NCBI GenBank assembly: GCA_031278255.1
Contig: JAITKU010000199.1
Location: 1-5,379 of the forward strand
DNA length: 5,379 bases
Direction of reading: 5' to 3'
Origin: Eubacteriales Family XIII. Incertae Sedis bacterium
GTDB taxonomy: Bacteria; Bacillota; Clostridia; Peptostreptococcales; Anaerovoracaceae
The notes beneath the pieces are model-generated. The model did not search any database. It was not told the DNA's origin and saw nothing but the letters and a program-made list of their open reading frames with translations. Every line of letters starts with the position of its first letter. Positions within the stretch are counted from its first letter, which is position 1. The position numbers and the translations under genes are program-made. Shown piece by piece: positions 1 to 5,379 of this stretch.

Positions 1-115
1 CGAATTCTTTCAACAGATATGTTTTTCCGCACTGGCGTACCCCCTTGACAATCAGGGGTTTGCGGTCGGCGGCGGCTTTCCAGCGTTTCATCTCGTCAAG
101 CAAAAGACGTTTCAT
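1..115 (-). CDS. AAA_14/DUF4143-type ATPase, N-terminal fragment
   Basis: The first 38 codons of a leftward gene are visible and the rest lies beyond the left edge. The peptide opens with a Lys/Leu-rich amphipathic stretch (MKRLLLDEMKRWK) and then carries a Walker A loop, GVRQCGKT, at residues 25-32, preceded by a hydrophobic beta-strand (PLIV). The G-[AVP]-R-Q-x-G-K-T form of the P-loop so close to the N-terminus is characteristic of the AAA_14 plus DUF4143 family of predicted ATPases. These are common in anaerobic bacteria and their cellular role is poorly defined. The start at 115 is chosen because GAGGAG lies 9 nt upstream. An in-frame ATG at 139 would add eight residues but has no Shine-Dalgarno sequence in front of it. 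The gene is divergent from the operon on the right and probably unrelated to it. The family call rests on 38 residues only, so another P-loop ATPase remains possible. Confidence 0.8.
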   Translation of the reverse strand, partial: MKRLLLDEMKRWKAAADRKPLIVKGVRQCGKTYLLKEF

Positions 116-124
116 TTCGGTTGT

Positions 125-130
125 CTCCTC
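125..130 (-). promoter_or_regulatory. Ribosome binding site of the ATPase gene
   Basis: GAGGAG read on the minus strand, 9 nt before the ATG at 115. It decides that start over the in-frame ATG at 139, which overlies an AT-rich stretch without any purine-rich Shine-Dalgarno sequence. Confidence 0.8.
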
Positions 131-176
131 ATTTTTCATATGATAAACGCGATATATTACTGCATTTTTCATACTT

Positions 177-204
177 ATTATAGCAAATCCAAAACGCTTG
201 TCAA
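177..204 (-). promoter_or_regulatory. Sigma-70-type promoter for the leftward ATPase gene
   Basis: On the minus strand there is a perfect -35 TTGACA (204-199) and a perfect -10 TATAAT (182-177), separated by 16 bp. A TG one base before the -10 (TGCTATAAT) adds an extended -10 element. Transcription should start near 170, giving a leader of roughly 55 nt before the ATG at 115. It is by far the best promoter in the window and suggests constitutive, strong expression of the ATPase gene. No operator-like dyad overlaps it, although the palindrome cluster begins about 15 bp upstream of the -35. Confidence 0.88.
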
Positions 205-218
205 TAGGTATCTCAAAA

Positions 219-246
219 TTCAATTTTGGCTCCGTCCAAAATTGAA
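219..246. repeat. Palindrome 1: 11-bp perfect stem, hexanucleotide loop
   Basis: TTCAATTTTGG (219-229) pairs perfectly with CCAAAATTGAA (236-246) around the loop CTCCGT (ACGGAG on the other strand). The tip GGCTCCGTCC recurs almost unchanged in two further hairpins at 295-305 and 322-331. There is no T-tract after it on either strand suited to a terminator, so a REP-like repeat or a structured RNA element is more likely. Confidence 0.75.
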
Positions 247-267
247 GCGCCAAAGGCGCACTTCAAT
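241..267. repeat. Palindrome 2: bulged hairpin overlapping palindrome 1
   Basis: ATTGAAG (241-247) pairs with CTTCAAT (261-267), and CGCC (248-251) pairs with GGCG (255-258). The loop is AAA and there is a 2-nt bulge on the right arm. It shares bases 241-246 with the right arm of palindrome 1, so in RNA the two structures would be mutually exclusive. Whether that matters is unknown; it may simply reflect repeated sequence units. Confidence 0.6.
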
Positions 268-269
268 TG

Positions 270-317
270 TTGAACGGATGTTTTGAGGGGACAAGGGCTC
301 TGCCCGCCGTCGTTCAA
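270..317. repeat. Palindrome 3: TTGAACG/CGTTCAA with inner GGGC/GCCC hairpin
   Basis: TTGAACG (270-276) is complementary to CGTTCAA (311-317) across 34 nt. Inside lies a small perfect hairpin, GGGC-TCT-GCCC (295-305), whose sequence GGCTCTGCCC differs at two positions from the GGCTCCGTCC tip of palindrome 1. The nested arrangement would give a branched structure in RNA. The right arm overlaps the left arm of palindrome 4. Confidence 0.55.
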
Positions 318-339
318 ATTTAGCTCCGTCCGAATTTGA
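314..339. repeat. Palindrome 4: second CTCCGT-loop hairpin
   Basis: TCAAATT (314-320) pairs with AATTTGA (333-339). Inside is an imperfect T-G, A-C, G-C section, and the loop CTCCGT (324-329) is identical to that of palindrome 1. The nine bases GCTCCGTCC (323-331) match 229-237 exactly while the stems differ in sequence. This looks like family relationship rather than simple duplication. Confidence 0.65.
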
Positions 340-384
340 GTTTGACGGGAAAGCGTAACGGAAAGCCCCAAGGATTTTCTTTGT

Positions 385-404
385 GAAATATGCCGAAATA
401 TTCC
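385..404. repeat. Tandem 10-bp direct repeat
   Basis: GAAATATGCC (385-394) is followed immediately by GAAATATTCC (395-404), nine of ten positions identical. The 10-bp period places both copies on the same DNA face, so a protein-binding site is possible, but chance in AT-rich spacer DNA is also plausible. It lies 155 bp before the regulator start. Confidence 0.4.
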
Positions 405-436
405 GACTTACTTTGTGCAAACGTACAAAAATCCCC

Positions 437-473
437 GCCGAGGGCGCAAAACGCCCGGCAATCTTGCTTTTTT
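437..473 (+). terminator. Terminator-like hairpin with delayed T-tract
   Basis: GCC (437-439) and GGGCG (442-446) pair with CGCCC (452-456) and GGC (457-459). A GA bulge interrupts the left arm and the loop is CAAAA. A run of six T follows at 468-473, but 8 nt after the stem, which is farther than in an efficient intrinsic terminator. Read leftward, the same stem is followed by GGGG and then ATTTTT, so weak bidirectional function is possible. No gene in the window ends here. It could insulate the operon from transcription out of the repeat region, act as a leader attenuator, or be part of the repeat element. Confidence 0.4.
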
Positions 474-492
474 CAACAATTTCCTGTATGCT
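464..492 (+). promoter_or_regulatory. Weak candidate promoter for the rightward operon
   Basis: TTGCTT (464-469), 17 bp, then TATGCT (487-492) is the best rightward sigma-70-like arrangement between the palindromes and the regulator start at 559. It matches consensus at three of six and four of six positions. It would give a leader of about 60 nt. It is much weaker than the divergent promoter, as expected for a regulator expressed at low level, but chance cannot be excluded. Confidence 0.25.
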
Positions 493-558
493 TATCCTGT
501 TGAAACACGCGTTGAGACTCTAAGGGAGCATTCGCGGCGATGTGCGGGGCGGCGGTAT

Positions 559-1956
559 ATGGATACGGGATCGAAAAAGAACATCGAACAGCGCAGAATG
601 AACCGTATCGTCGCGGATCATTCCAATTCCATTTCCCTGCACGACCGGTACGGCAACATCCTGCTGAATTTTCAGGGCATCAAGGTCGGCAACCTCGTGG
701 GCCTGAACGTGGAGGACCTCGTACACGAATACAACTGGTCGCCCAGCCAAAAGGCCGCGCAGACCCGCGCGCCCGTCGTCGGCGTCGTATCGACGAAGTA
801 CAGCGGGAAACAACTCGTATGCGCGAACCCCATCTTGGACGAGCATGGGGAAGTGAGCGTGGTGGTCGTCACGGCCGTGGACAAGACGCTCGTGGATCGC
901 TACGAGGCCCTGATCGAGTGCGGCGCGCCGCCGGACGAAAACTATCGTCTGACGGTGAAATACCTGAGCGAATCGGACTACACGGACCGCACGATCGTAG
1001 CGGAAAGCCCGCAGATGCGCCGCGTGACGGCGACGGCCGAGACCGTGGCGAAAACCGACAGCACCGTCCTGCTTACGGGCGCGTCGGGCACGGGCAAGGA
1101 GGTTGTCGCGCGCTTCATCCACGGGCACAGCCGGCGCGCATCGGGCGGATTCATTCCCGTCAACTGCGCGGCGATCCCGCAGGAACTCATGGAATCGGAA
1201 TTCTTCGGCTATGTGCAGGGCGCGTTCACGGGCGCGAACCCGCGCGGCCGGGAGGGACTCTTCGAGCTGGCCGACCACGGCACCCTGTTCCTCGACGAGA
1301 TCGGGGACCTGCCGCTGAATATGCAGTCCAAACTCCTGCGCGTACTGGAAACGGGCGAGGTCACGCGGCTCGGAGATGTAGCGGCGCGCAGGGTGGACGT
1401 GCGCCTGATCGCGGCCACAAACCGGGACCTGAAAGAGATGATCCGCCAAAAGCTCTTCCGCAGCGATCTGTACTTCCGTCTGAACGTCATTCCCCTATCT
1501 CTGCCGAACCTCTGCGAGCGGCCGGACGACATCCTCCCGCTGGCTTACAGCATCCTGAACGAACTGAACGACAAATACGGCCTCGACAAGCGTTTCACCG
1601 CGCAGGCGAAAGAGGCCTTTTTCAATTACAGTTGGCCGGGCAACGTGCGCGAACTCAGAAACGTAATCGAGCGCTTGGTCGTCACCTCCGAGGGAGAGGA
1701 CCTCTACATCGAGAGCGGCTACTTCCGGGAAAACGACGTTTCGCAGGGGGCGGACAAGCCTTTCTCCGCGCCCCTCTCGCCCCCGGACAAGCTGCGGGAT
1801 GTACTCGCGCGCGTCGAAGCGGATTGCATCCGCGCCGCGATGGACACCTGCGGCAACCGCGTCGCAAAGGCGGCAAAGCTGCTCGGCATACACAGGAGCG
1901 TGCTGTACCGCAAGCTGCAGGCCTTGGGGGATGCGAACGGAGAACAGCCCTCGTGA
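559..1956 (+). CDS. PAS-AAA+-Fis sigma-54-dependent transcriptional activator
   Basis: A 465-residue enhancer-binding protein that would couple ATP hydrolysis to open-complex formation by sigma-54 RNA polymerase. The N-terminal PAS-like sensor covers about residues 12-112 (LHDRYGNILLNFQG, then NPILDEHGEVSVVVVTAVD). The AAA+ domain has Walker A GASGTGKE (174-181), an intact sigma-54 contact loop GAFTGA (221-226), Walker B LFLDEIGDLP with the acidic pair at 246-247, and WPGNVREL near 359-366. The C-terminal Fis-type helix-turn-helix (about 422-457) contains GNRVAKAAKLLGIHRSVLYR. There is no receiver domain and no membrane segment, so it probably senses a cytoplasmic ligand directly. ATG559 is the first ATG in frame. 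The frame is open back to a GTG at 415, but that extension crosses the hairpin at 437-459 and has no PAS content. A good Shine-Dalgarno sequence (AAGGGAG, 522-528) is spaced for ATG540, which is out of frame, so the exact start is less certain than the family. It is the first gene of the operon and its stop overlaps the MFS start. Confidence 0.95.
   Translation: MDTGSKKNIEQRRMNRIVADHSNSISLHDRYGNILLNFQGIKVGNLVGLNVEDLVHEYNWSPSQKAAQTRAPVVGVVSTKYSGKQLVCANPILDEHGEVSVVVVTAVDKTLVDRYEALIECGAPPDENYRLTVKYLSESDYTDRTIVAESPQMRRVTATAETVAKTDSTVLLTGASGTGKEVVARFIHGHSRRASGGFIPVNCAAIPQELMESEFFGYVQGAFTGANPRGREGLFELADHGTLFLDEIGDLPLNMQSKLLRVLETGEVTRLGDVAARRVDVRLIAATNRDLKEMIRQKLFRSDLYFRLNVIPLSLPNLCERPDDILPLAYSILNELNDKYGLDKRFTAQAKEAFFNYSWPGNVRELRNVIERLVVTSEGEDLYIESGYFRENDVSQGADKPFSAPLSPPDKLRDVLARVEADCIRAAMDTCGNRVAKAAKLLGIHRSVLYRKLQALGDANGEQPS
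1939..1942 (+). promoter_or_regulatory. Ribosome binding site of the MFS gene
   Basis: GGAG lies 10 nt before the GTG at 1953, inside the last codons of the activator gene. It supports GTG1953 as the start and translational coupling to the upstream gene. Confidence 0.65.
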
Positions 1957-3173
1957 ACAAACCCCTGCCGGACAAAAGCATAGGTCCGAAACTTTGGACG
2001 AAGAACTTCATCCTGCTGACGATCGTGAACATGAGCTTCATGTTCGGTTTCAATATGATGCACCCGACGATACCCCTGTTTATCACGGATATGGGCGGGA
2101 CGAAAGCGCAGGTGGGTCTCGTCGCGGCTTCTTTTTCCGTCGCGGCGATCGTCACGCGTTTTTTCGCGCCGCTCATCCTGCAGAAATTCGGAAAGGGGCG
2201 GATGTTGCGCGTCGGCGTGGCGCTCACCCTGCTCGTCACCTTTGCCTGCGGCTTTGCGAAGGCCCTGCCGCTTATCCTGCTGTTTCGCGTGCTGCAGGGC
2301 GTCGGTTTCGGCTTCGTATCGACGCTGACGACGACGCTTGCGGCGGATTTGCTCCCCGACGAGCGGCGCGGCGAGGGTATCGGTTATTTCGGCATGGGGA
2401 TCACGGCCGTAACCGCGATCTCCCCCGCGCTGGGGCTTTTTCTCGTGGAGAGCGCGAGTTTTTTGATCATGTTTCTGACCGCGTCCGCGGGGCAGCTGCT
2501 TTCCGTCGTCTCCCTGTGCGCGTTTGCGCCGCCCGCGCGCATCGCGGAGCGAAATCCCGATGCGCCCAAGCTGTCCGTGCGAAACAGCTTCTTCGAGCCG
2601 CGTCTGCTTCTGCAATGCGCGATGTTGCTCTTTATGGGGGCCGCCCGAAGCGCGGAGCAAAACTTCCTCTCCCTGCTCGCCGCGGACCGCAGGATCGCGG
2701 GTCTGTCTTGGTACTACGTCTTTCAGACGGCGATCTGCTTCATCGCGAAATTCCTGACGGGCCGCCTGTACGACAAGCGGGGGCCCGTTTGGAGCGTGCT
2801 GCCGGGCGGCGTCTGCTGGCTGCTCGCCTTTTTGATCATGTCCTTTTCATACGATCTCGGCGTCCTTTTTATCGCGGGTTTCTTCTCGGGTTTCGGCATG
2901 GGGGCGCTCTTGCCGTCCATGCAGACTTGGTGCATATCGCGCGTCGGCGCGGAACGCCGCAGCGTCGCTTCCGCGCTCTACTTCAATTTCTACGATATCG
3001 GAATCGGCGGGGGCGCGCTCATCTTGGGTCATCTGTTCGGCGCCTCGGGCGCGGCCGTCGCTTTCCGTACCGCGTCGGTCTGCATGGCCGTATTCCTCGT
3101 GATCTGCCTGCTCGGGATTCGATCCGGGAAAGAGAGCAAGGATCGGCAGTATAAGGAACACACACATGTCTAA
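1953..3173 (+). CDS. Major facilitator superfamily transporter
   Basis: A 406-residue polytopic membrane protein of usual MFS length, expected to have 12 transmembrane helices. TM1 is about residues 19-44, ending in MMHPTIPLFI. The loop after TM2 carries a motif-A-like sequence (APLILQKFGKGRML, about 72-85). The second half has the matching TGRLYDKRG near 269-277, showing the usual two-fold pseudo-repeat. Glycine-rich helices such as RVLQGVGFGF and FFSGFGMGALLP are typical of drug or metabolite MFS carriers. The GTG start overlaps the activator stop as GTGA, with GGAG 10 nt upstream. The frame is open upstream to 540, but that part is an out-of-frame reading of the activator gene and not a fusion. 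The C-terminus is charged and cytoplasmic. Given its position between a sensor-regulator and a Mo/W enzyme, it most likely imports the enzyme's substrate or exports the product. Direction and substrate cannot be read from the sequence. Confidence 0.93.
   Translation: MNKPLPDKSIGPKLWTKNFILLTIVNMSFMFGFNMMHPTIPLFITDMGGTKAQVGLVAASFSVAAIVTRFFAPLILQKFGKGRMLRVGVALTLLVTFACGFAKALPLILLFRVLQGVGFGFVSTLTTTLAADLLPDERRGEGIGYFGMGITAVTAISPALGLFLVESASFLIMFLTASAGQLLSVVSLCAFAPPARIAERNPDAPKLSVRNSFFEPRLLLQCAMLLFMGAARSAEQNFLSLLAADRRIAGLSWYYVFQTAICFIAKFLTGRLYDKRGPVWSVLPGGVCWLLAFLIMSFSYDLGVLFIAGFFSGFGMGALLPSMQTWCISRVGAERRSVASALYFNFYDIGIGGGALILGHLFGASGAAVAFRTASVCMAVFLVICLLGIRSGKESKDRQYKEHTHV
3153..3157 (+). promoter_or_regulatory. 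Ribosome binding site of the molybdoenzyme gene
   Basis: AAGGA lies 8 nt before ATG3166, within the final codons of the MFS gene. It fixes the start of the downstream gene, whose first eight bases (ATGTCTAA) include the MFS stop codon. Confidence 0.8.
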
Positions 3174-5379
3174 GGAAGAAAGAAAGATCGTATGCTGGGC
3201 CTCGCCGGGCTGCAAGATGTACTGCGGGCTGATCGCCGAGGTCGAGGACGGCAGGCTCACGGCGCTGAAGCCCAACGCGGACTACCCGTCGAAGAACAAG
3301 GGCTGCGCCGACAGGTTGCCGCATCACATCCGATGGCTCTACAGCGATATCCAGTTGCGCTATCCGCTGAAGCGCGTCGGCGCGCGCGGCGAGAACAGAT
3401 GGAAGCGGATATCGTGGGATCTGGCGCTCGACGAGATCGCCGAAAAACTCGCCGCGCTGAAAGAGAAGTACGGACCCGAAACGCTCGCCGTTACGGAGGG
3501 CACCTACCGCAGCGACATATATCCCATCCGCACGCGCTTTTTGAATCTCTTGGGCAATCCGAGCAACATCGGCTGCGCGGGCACGATCTGCCATTGCAAC
3601 ACCTCGGCGCTCTCCATGGCGCTCATAGGCACCGCGCAGGGCGGCAGACACGGCGCGGCGCCCGCCTGTTACGTCATGCACGGCAACGACATGAGCCAGA
3701 CGGCGCCCTTGGCGTGGCGCGCCCTGAAAAACCAAAAACCGCGAACGACGAAGATCATCCTCATCGATCCGCGCAAGACCTCCATGGGCGACCGGGCGGA
3801 TATGTGGCTCCGCATCCGTCCGGGCACCGATACGGCCCTGCTCATGGGCTGGATTCACGTGATCATCGAGGAGGGCCTGTACGACAAGGCTTTCGTGGAT
3901 GAATGGACTTTCGGCTTTGCGGAATTGAAAGCGAGGGCGGCGGAATACACGCCGGAGAGGGTTTCCGAAATCACGTGGATACCGAAAGAGCAGATCACGG
4001 CGTCGGCCCGCATGTACGCGACGAATTGGCCGGCGGAACTCAAGGATGCCTCGTCCACGGATATGCTCGGACGCAACGCGATTCGCGTCGAACAGGCGCG
4101 GGTGTGCCTGCGGGCGATCACGGGCAATCTGAAGCTCGGCGGCGGCGAAACGGCGGAAGGCCCCGGCCCGATCATAGGCGGCAACTGCGCCGTGCGGGAC
4201 TCCATGCTGCAATTGGCGGACAAACTGCCCGTCGAAGCGCGGAAGAAGCAGATCGGCGCGGATCGCTTCAAACTCATGATGTGGCCCGGCTATGAGGTCA
4301 TGGCGCCGATCTACGAAGAAACCTACGGCATCCCCTTCCCCATGTGCGCGCACAATTTCCTGTCCAACCAGCCCCTGATCTGGAAAGCGATTCTGGAACG
4401 GGACCCCTATCCGATCACGGCCAACATCACCTGGGGCAGCAATCCGCTGCTGAACAGCGGGGACACCAAGCTGGTCTACAAGGCGCTCAAAAGCCCCAAT
4501 CTCGAACTCTCCGTCGTGAGCGAACTCGTCATGACGCCGACGGCGATGCTGGCCGACTACGTGTTGCCGGCGGCGAGCAAGCTCGAAAAGCCCATGTGCG
4601 AGACGCATGAGGATTTTTCGCCCAAGATGAAGTGCGCCGAACGCGCGGTCGCGCCCATAGGCGAACGCCGCGAGGAATACCTCCTGTGGAAAGGCTTGGC
4701 CGAACGCCTCGGCTTCGGCGAATACTTCCCGTGGAAAGACGAGGAGGCGCTCGCGGACTACCGCCTCGCGCCCATAGGACTCACGTTCAAGGAGGCCGCC
4801 TCCGAGCGTTACATCATCCAAAGCGACGCGCCGTGGACCTACGACAAGATCAATCCGCGCACGGGCAAGCCCACGGGCTTCGCCACGCCCACGGGGAAGA
4901 TAGAACTGTACTCGACGGTCCTTGAAACCTTGGGCTATGACCCCCTGCCCTATTTTGAAGAACCCCCGGAAAGCCCCTACAGCACACCGGAGTTGGCAAA
5001 GGAATACCCCTACATCCTGATCACGGGAGGGAATTTTCGGCCCATGTTCCACTCGGAAAACAGGCAGCTCGGCGTCGGCACGCGCGAGCAGTACAAGGAC
5101 CCGATCATGGACCTGCATCCCGAAACGGCCGCGAAACACGGCATCGCGGACGGAGACTGGGTGTACGTCGAATCGCCGCGCGGCGTGATCAAGCAAAGAG
5201 CCCGCGTGGCGGACGAAATCGACCCGCGCGTGATCAACGTGCAGAGCCATTGGTGGTTTCCCGAGCAGCCGCACCGCGAGCCCTTCCTCGGCGGTCTTTG
5301 GCCTTCCAACGCGAATGTCCTGACCCCGGCCGACGATCCGTCGTGTTTCGATCCCGTGACGGGCGGCTGGCCGCTCAGG
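3166..5379 (+). CDS. Molybdopterin/[4Fe-4S] oxidoreductase, acetylene-hydratase-like branch (3' end cut)
   Basis: 738 codons are open to the right edge with no in-frame stop. The end (CFDPVTGGWPLR) resembles the close of ~750-residue relatives, so only a short tail should be missing. It belongs to the DMSO reductase superfamily, binding two molybdopterin guanine dinucleotides with Mo or W. The Fe4S4 domain (about 6-60) has Cys10, Cys16, Cys20 and Cys47. The catalytic domain follows, with a probable metal ligand Cys142 in GCAGTICHCNTSA, cofactor-binding IDPR (200-203) and RPGTD (218-222), and ITWGSNPLLN (421-430). A C-terminal cofactor-binding domain runs from about 610 (ITGGNFRPMFHSE, then HPETAAKHGIADGDWVYVES). 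There is no Tat signal and no membrane segment, so the enzyme should be cytoplasmic. The start overlaps the MFS stop by 8 nt. First-to-second Cys spacing is five residues instead of the usual two to four, and the position of acetylene hydratase Asp13 is Lys17. Its substrate and any electron-transfer partner are unknown. A reductase, dehydroxylase or transhydroxylase role is possible. Confidence 0.93.
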   Translation, partial: MSKEERKIVCWASPGCKMYCGLIAEVEDGRLTALKPNADYPSKNKGCADRLPHHIRWLYSDIQLRYPLKRVGARGENRWKRISWDLALDEIAEKLAALKEKYGPETLAVTEGTYRSDIYPIRTRFLNLLGNPSNIGCAGTICHCNTSALSMALIGTAQGGRHGAAPACYVMHGNDMSQTAPLAWRALKNQKPRTTKIILIDPRKTSMGDRADMWLRIRPGTDTALLMGWIHVIIEEGLYDKAFVDEWTFGFAELKARAAEYTPERVSEITWIPKEQITASARMYATNWPAELKDASSTDMLGRNAIRVEQARVCLRAITGNLKLGGGETAEGPGPIIGGNCAVRDSMLQLADKLPVEARKKQIGADRFKLMMWPGYEVMAPIYEETYGIPFPMCAHNFLSNQPLIWKAILERDPYPITANITWGSNPLLNSGDTKLVYKALKSPNLELSVVSELVMTPTAMLADYVLPAASKLEKPMCETHEDFSPKMKCAERAVAPIGERREEYLLWKGLAERLGFGEYFPWKDEEALADYRLAPIGLTFKEAASERYIIQSDAPWTYDKINPRTGKPTGFATPTGKIELYSTVLETLGYDPLPYFEEPPESPYSTPELAKEYPYILITGGNFRPMFHSENRQLGVGTREQYKDPIMDLHPETAAKHGIADGDWVYVESPRGVIKQRARVADEIDPRVINVQSHWWFPEQPHREPFLGGLWPSNANVLTPADDPSCFDPVTGGWPLR

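Noticed and set aside
220..420. 66-codon minus-strand frame in the spacer
   Set aside because: It would start at a TTG without a Shine-Dalgarno sequence and consists mostly of the palindrome cluster read as protein. Repeat-derived open frames of this sort are usually not genes.
525..538. GG-N10-GC spacing suggestive of a sigma-54 promoter
   Set aside because: Only the dinucleotides match; the flanking bases do not resemble TGGCAC or TTGCA, and the site coincides with a purine-rich Shine-Dalgarno-like run.
415..558. GTG415 start adding 48 residues to the activator
   Set aside because: The extension reads through the palindromic hairpin at 437-459, has no domain content, and has no Shine-Dalgarno sequence. 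ATG559 gives a normal PAS-AAA+-Fis protein.
520..1449. 309-codon minus-strand frame antisense to the activator, and other long shadows at 1719-2660 and 1799-3154
   Set aside because: All overlap well-supported genes in other frames, have low-complexity Arg/Ala/His-rich translations, and lack motifs or ribosome binding sites.
540..1952. In-frame upstream extension of the MFS gene back to ATG540, giving an apparent 877-residue fusion
   Set aside because: The extra part is an out-of-frame reading of the sigma-54 activator, rich in Arg/Gly/Pro and without domain features. MFS motifs begin only after GTG1953.
3580..3600. Possible selenocysteine at the metal-ligand position
   Set aside because: The ligand region reads ATC TGC CAT TGC AAC, with ordinary Cys codons, and there is no in-frame TGA anywhere in the 738 codons.
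3019..5274. 751-codon open frame on the minus strand
   Set aside because: It lies antisense to the clearly coding molybdoenzyme and the end of the MFS gene. Its translation is Arg/His/Asp-rich without recognisable motifs, as expected from GC-rich codon shadowing.
3166..5379. Naming the enzyme acetylene hydratase
   Set aside because: Overall resemblance fits that branch, but the essential Asp after the second cluster Cys is Lys17 and the Cys spacing differs, so only a general family name is justified.

Overview
The window looks like accessory DNA from an anaerobic bacterium. The genes are GC-rich, Shine-Dalgarno sequences are good (GAGGAG, GGAG, AAGGA), genes overlap tightly, and there is a sigma-54 activator next to a bis-molybdopterin enzyme. 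A Clostridia-type Firmicute or a Synergistota member would fit, but this is inferred from style and gene content, and the sequence holds no taxonomic marker.

Layout. Positions 1-115 (minus strand) are the first 38 codons of a AAA_14/DUF4143-type ATPase whose remainder lies off the left edge. A textbook sigma-70 promoter reading leftward (177-204) drives it. Positions 205-475 hold no gene. They contain a cluster of palindromes, three of them sharing a hairpin tip of the form GCTCYGYCC, then a 10-bp tandem repeat and a terminator-like hairpin. Rightward from 559 runs a tightly packed operon of three genes. The first is a PAS-AAA+-Fis sigma-54-dependent activator (559-1956). The second is a 12-TM-type MFS transporter (1953-3173), whose GTG start overlaps the activator stop. 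The third is a large molybdopterin/[4Fe-4S] oxidoreductase (3166 to the right edge), whose start overlaps the MFS stop. The last gene is open through the window end and probably lacks only a short C-terminal tail.

How the genes may work together. A cytoplasmic PAS sensor would detect a small molecule and activate a sigma-54 promoter, the MFS protein would move the substrate or product across the membrane, and the cytoplasmic molybdenum or tungsten enzyme would transform it. The architecture (dedicated regulator, dedicated transporter, substrate-specific Mo/W enzyme without a Tat signal) is that of a substrate-specific anaerobic conversion module. The substrate cannot be read from the sequence. 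The enzyme resembles the acetylene-hydratase-like branch of the DMSO reductase superfamily, but it lacks the Asp that defines acetylene hydratase and has an unusual first Cys spacing. It is the most interesting object here.
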